Assembly (NCBI GenBank): GCA_900544515.1
Contig: UQVI01000100.1
Span: forward strand, 1-6,674
Direction of reading: 5' to 3'
Length of the DNA: 6,674 nt
DNA from: an uncultured Oscillospiraceae bacterium
Lineage (GTDB): Bacteria > Bacillota > Clostridia > Oscillospirales > Acutalibacteraceae
The notes under the pieces were generated by a model. It was not told where the DNA came from. It worked only from the letters and a program-made list of their open reading frames with translations, and did no database searches. Shown here piece after piece: positions 5,748 to 6,674 of this stretch (its first letter is position 1; every line of letters begins with the position of its first letter). A program made the translations under genes and the position numbers.

Positions 5748-6307
5748 TATATTTTTTTTAATATCTCTTCACCTTTTTCTGCCTTTTCAATCGTATCCTT
5801 CACCTGTTCAAAATCACACACCATTGATTTGGGCTTTGCACTGAAATTATCCATACCGAACGGCACAAAATAATAGTTCTTATAATTAAGCAATGCACCG
5901 ATATTTTTAGCAGCAGCACCAAGCGCATCATTGGTTGATATTCCTATGACTACAGGACGGTTGTTTCTTAAATGACTCTTCGCCGCCATAGTTACTGATG
6001 TATCCGTAATTCCGTTTGCAAGCTTTGCAAGGGTATTTCCTGTACAGGGGACGATTGCAAGGACATCAAACATTTTCTTCGGGCCGACAGGCTCTGCCTG
6101 TTCTATAGTATGGATTATGCTGTTGCCTGTTATTTCAATCAGTTTATTCTGTATATCAACAGCATTTCCGAAGCGTGTATCTTTTGAATAAGCATTTTCA
6201 CTCATGATCGGTGTAACACTATGCCCAGCCTTTACCAAAGCTTTTATGGCATCAATTGATTTTGCAAAGGTGCAGAATGAACCTGTCAGGCAATAACCGA
6301 TGTTCAA
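5744..6307 (-). CDS. dpaB: Dipicolinate synthase subunit B (187 aa, TTG start)
   Basis: This is the flavoprotein-like subunit of dipicolinate synthase (SpoVFB), which with DpaA converts the lysine-pathway intermediate dihydrodipicolinate (or its hydroxylated precursor) into dipicolinic acid. In B. subtilis this happens in the mother cell, and the product is loaded into the spore core as the calcium chelate. The N-terminal GSFCTF (9-14) is the flavin/phosphate-binding style loop of the family, and PCTGNTLAKLANGITDT (87-103) is its most conserved block. Length is normal. The start is TTG 6307, with AAAGGAGG at 6315-6322, 7 nt upstream, overlapping the dpaA stop by 4 nt (TTGA). Expression under a mother-cell sigma factor is known for the B. 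subtilis operon; the promoter is outside this window. In B. subtilis spoVF is followed by asd and dapG, but here a polyamine transporter follows. Confidence 0.93.
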   Translation of the reverse strand: MNIGYCLTGSFCTFAKSIDAIKALVKAGHSVTPIMSENAYSKDTRFGNAVDIQNKLIEITGNSIIHTIEQAEPVGPKKMFDVLAIVPCTGNTLAKLANGITDTSVTMAAKSHLRNNRPVVIGISTNDALGAAAKNIGALLNYKNYYFVPFGMDNFSAKPKSMVCDFEQVKDTIEKAEKGEEILKKIY

Positions 6308-6626
6308 GAAAAATCCTCCTTTATAATTTGGTTTATTGTTTTTCCGATTAAGTATCCTGCTGATTTTTTTGAATAGCGAGACGGCAGTCGCTTACCGTCA
6401 ATCAGTTTAATACCCTTTGATTTTGCATAGAGCGTATCCACTCCGCCCGGAAAGGATGCAAGATCAATAAGAGTAACATCACTGCCCAACGCATCAAGCT
6501 CTGCCTTAGTGAAAATAATATGCGGTACTGTATTGAATACGATATCGTAATCATTTTTTACAGCCAGCTCATCAAAGGTTATATGATTTGCTCCGTTAAA
6601 ACGTGAAAGAGCAATGCTTTCCTTAC
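6304..6626 (-). CDS. dpaA: Dipicolinate synthase subunit A, C-terminal part (broken by contig end)
   Basis: The C-terminal 106 residues of DpaA (SpoVFA), the NAD(P)-binding dehydrogenase-like subunit of dipicolinate synthase. Visible family signatures are a GKESIALSRF-like start of the fragment (its first G would lie beyond the break), NTVPHIIFTK (31-40 of the fragment), and the LIDLASFPGGVD block followed by the LPSRYSKKSAGYLI segment near the end. The frame is open through 6626, where genomic sequence stops and adapter sequence begins; the full protein is normally about 290-300 aa. Codons from 6489 upward are continuous with this frame, so the TTG at 6489 is internal and not a start. The stop overlaps the dpaB start by 4 nt. 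Confidence 0.92.
6315..6322 (-). promoter_or_regulatory. Ribosome binding site of dpaB
   Basis: AAAGGAGG is a near-complete match to the anti-Shine-Dalgarno sequence, 7 nt before TTG 6307. It lies in the 3' end of dpaA and settles the non-ATG start. Confidence 0.88.
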
Positions 6627-6674
6627 CTGTCTCTTATACACATCTCCGAGCCCACGGGACTAAGGCGAATCTCG
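6627..6674. other. Illumina Nextera adapter and index (not genomic)
   Basis: CTGTCTCTTATACACATCT (6627-6645) is the Tn5 mosaic end used in Nextera libraries. CCGAGCCCACGGGAC (6646-6660) matches the read-2 adapter arm with one mismatch (the standard has ...CACGAGAC). TAAGGCGA (6661-6668) matches the i7 index known as N701, and ATCTCG (6669-6674) is the start of the P7 arm. These bases are a library artefact and should be trimmed. The mosaic end is not a resident transposon end. Confidence 0.97.

Noticed and set aside
1..6626. CRISPR array, insertion sequence, riboswitch or toxin-antitoxin pair
   Set aside because: I looked for regularly spaced repeats, transposase genes, conserved leader structures and paired small genes, and none could be supported.
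6627..6645. Tn5/IS50-like mosaic end as a natural mobile element
   Set aside because: It continues directly into Nextera adapter and index sequence, so it comes from library preparation.

Overview
All recognisable genes in this window lie on the minus strand, so transcription runs from high to low coordinates. Dipicolinate synthase genes (dpaA, dpaB), a potABCD polyamine transporter, low-to-moderate GC, SigA-type promoters, strong AGGAGG-type ribosome binding sites and frequent TTG/GTG starts point to a spore-forming Firmicute of class Clostridia. A gut-type Oscillospirales/Ruminococcus-like genome is my best guess, but that level is inference. The right-hand 48 bases (6627-6674) are not genomic. 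They are Illumina Nextera adapter plus an i7 index, so the contig really ends near 6626, inside dpaA.

Layout in transcription order: 6626-5744 holds the 3' part of dpaA and complete dpaB (TTG start, 4-nt overlap), which make dipicolinic acid for the spore core. A consensus-like SigA promoter (5719-5747), whose -35 box contains the dpaB stop codon, drives potA-potB-potC-potD (5670-1646). These four genes encode an ATPase, two permeases and a substrate-binding protein. Each junction overlaps by 4-8 nt, which suggests translational coupling. A HAD-family phosphatase (gph-like, 1662-988) overlaps the end of potD and is probably the last gene of the operon. No convincing terminator follows it. About 20 nt further on is a textbook promoter (TTGACA-17-TATAAT with extended TG) for tRNA-Leu(GAG) at 927-843, which has its own terminator (841-804).

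The left part differs in character. Bases 470-842 contain no protein gene. They hold the tRNA terminator, a stretch with three GGTGTC/GACACC motifs, a second strong minus-strand terminator (596-547) with no obvious gene ahead of it, and a 9-bp inverted repeat (504-544) that could be an operator. They are followed by a small Mor-like helix-turn-helix regulator (469-185) and, 18 nt downstream, the start of a single-pass membrane protein that runs off the window at base 1.

How the genes may work together: PotABCD should import spermidine/putrescine using ATP, and DpaAB supplies spore dipicolinate. Because no terminator separates them, mother-cell transcription of dpaAB could read into pot. The Mor-like regulator and membrane protein look like a separate small unit next to the tRNA gene. 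I see no CRISPR array, insertion sequence or complete previously undescribed system. The items most worth a second look are the C-terminally anchored PotD, the dpaB/pot junction and the Mor-like gene with its dyad.
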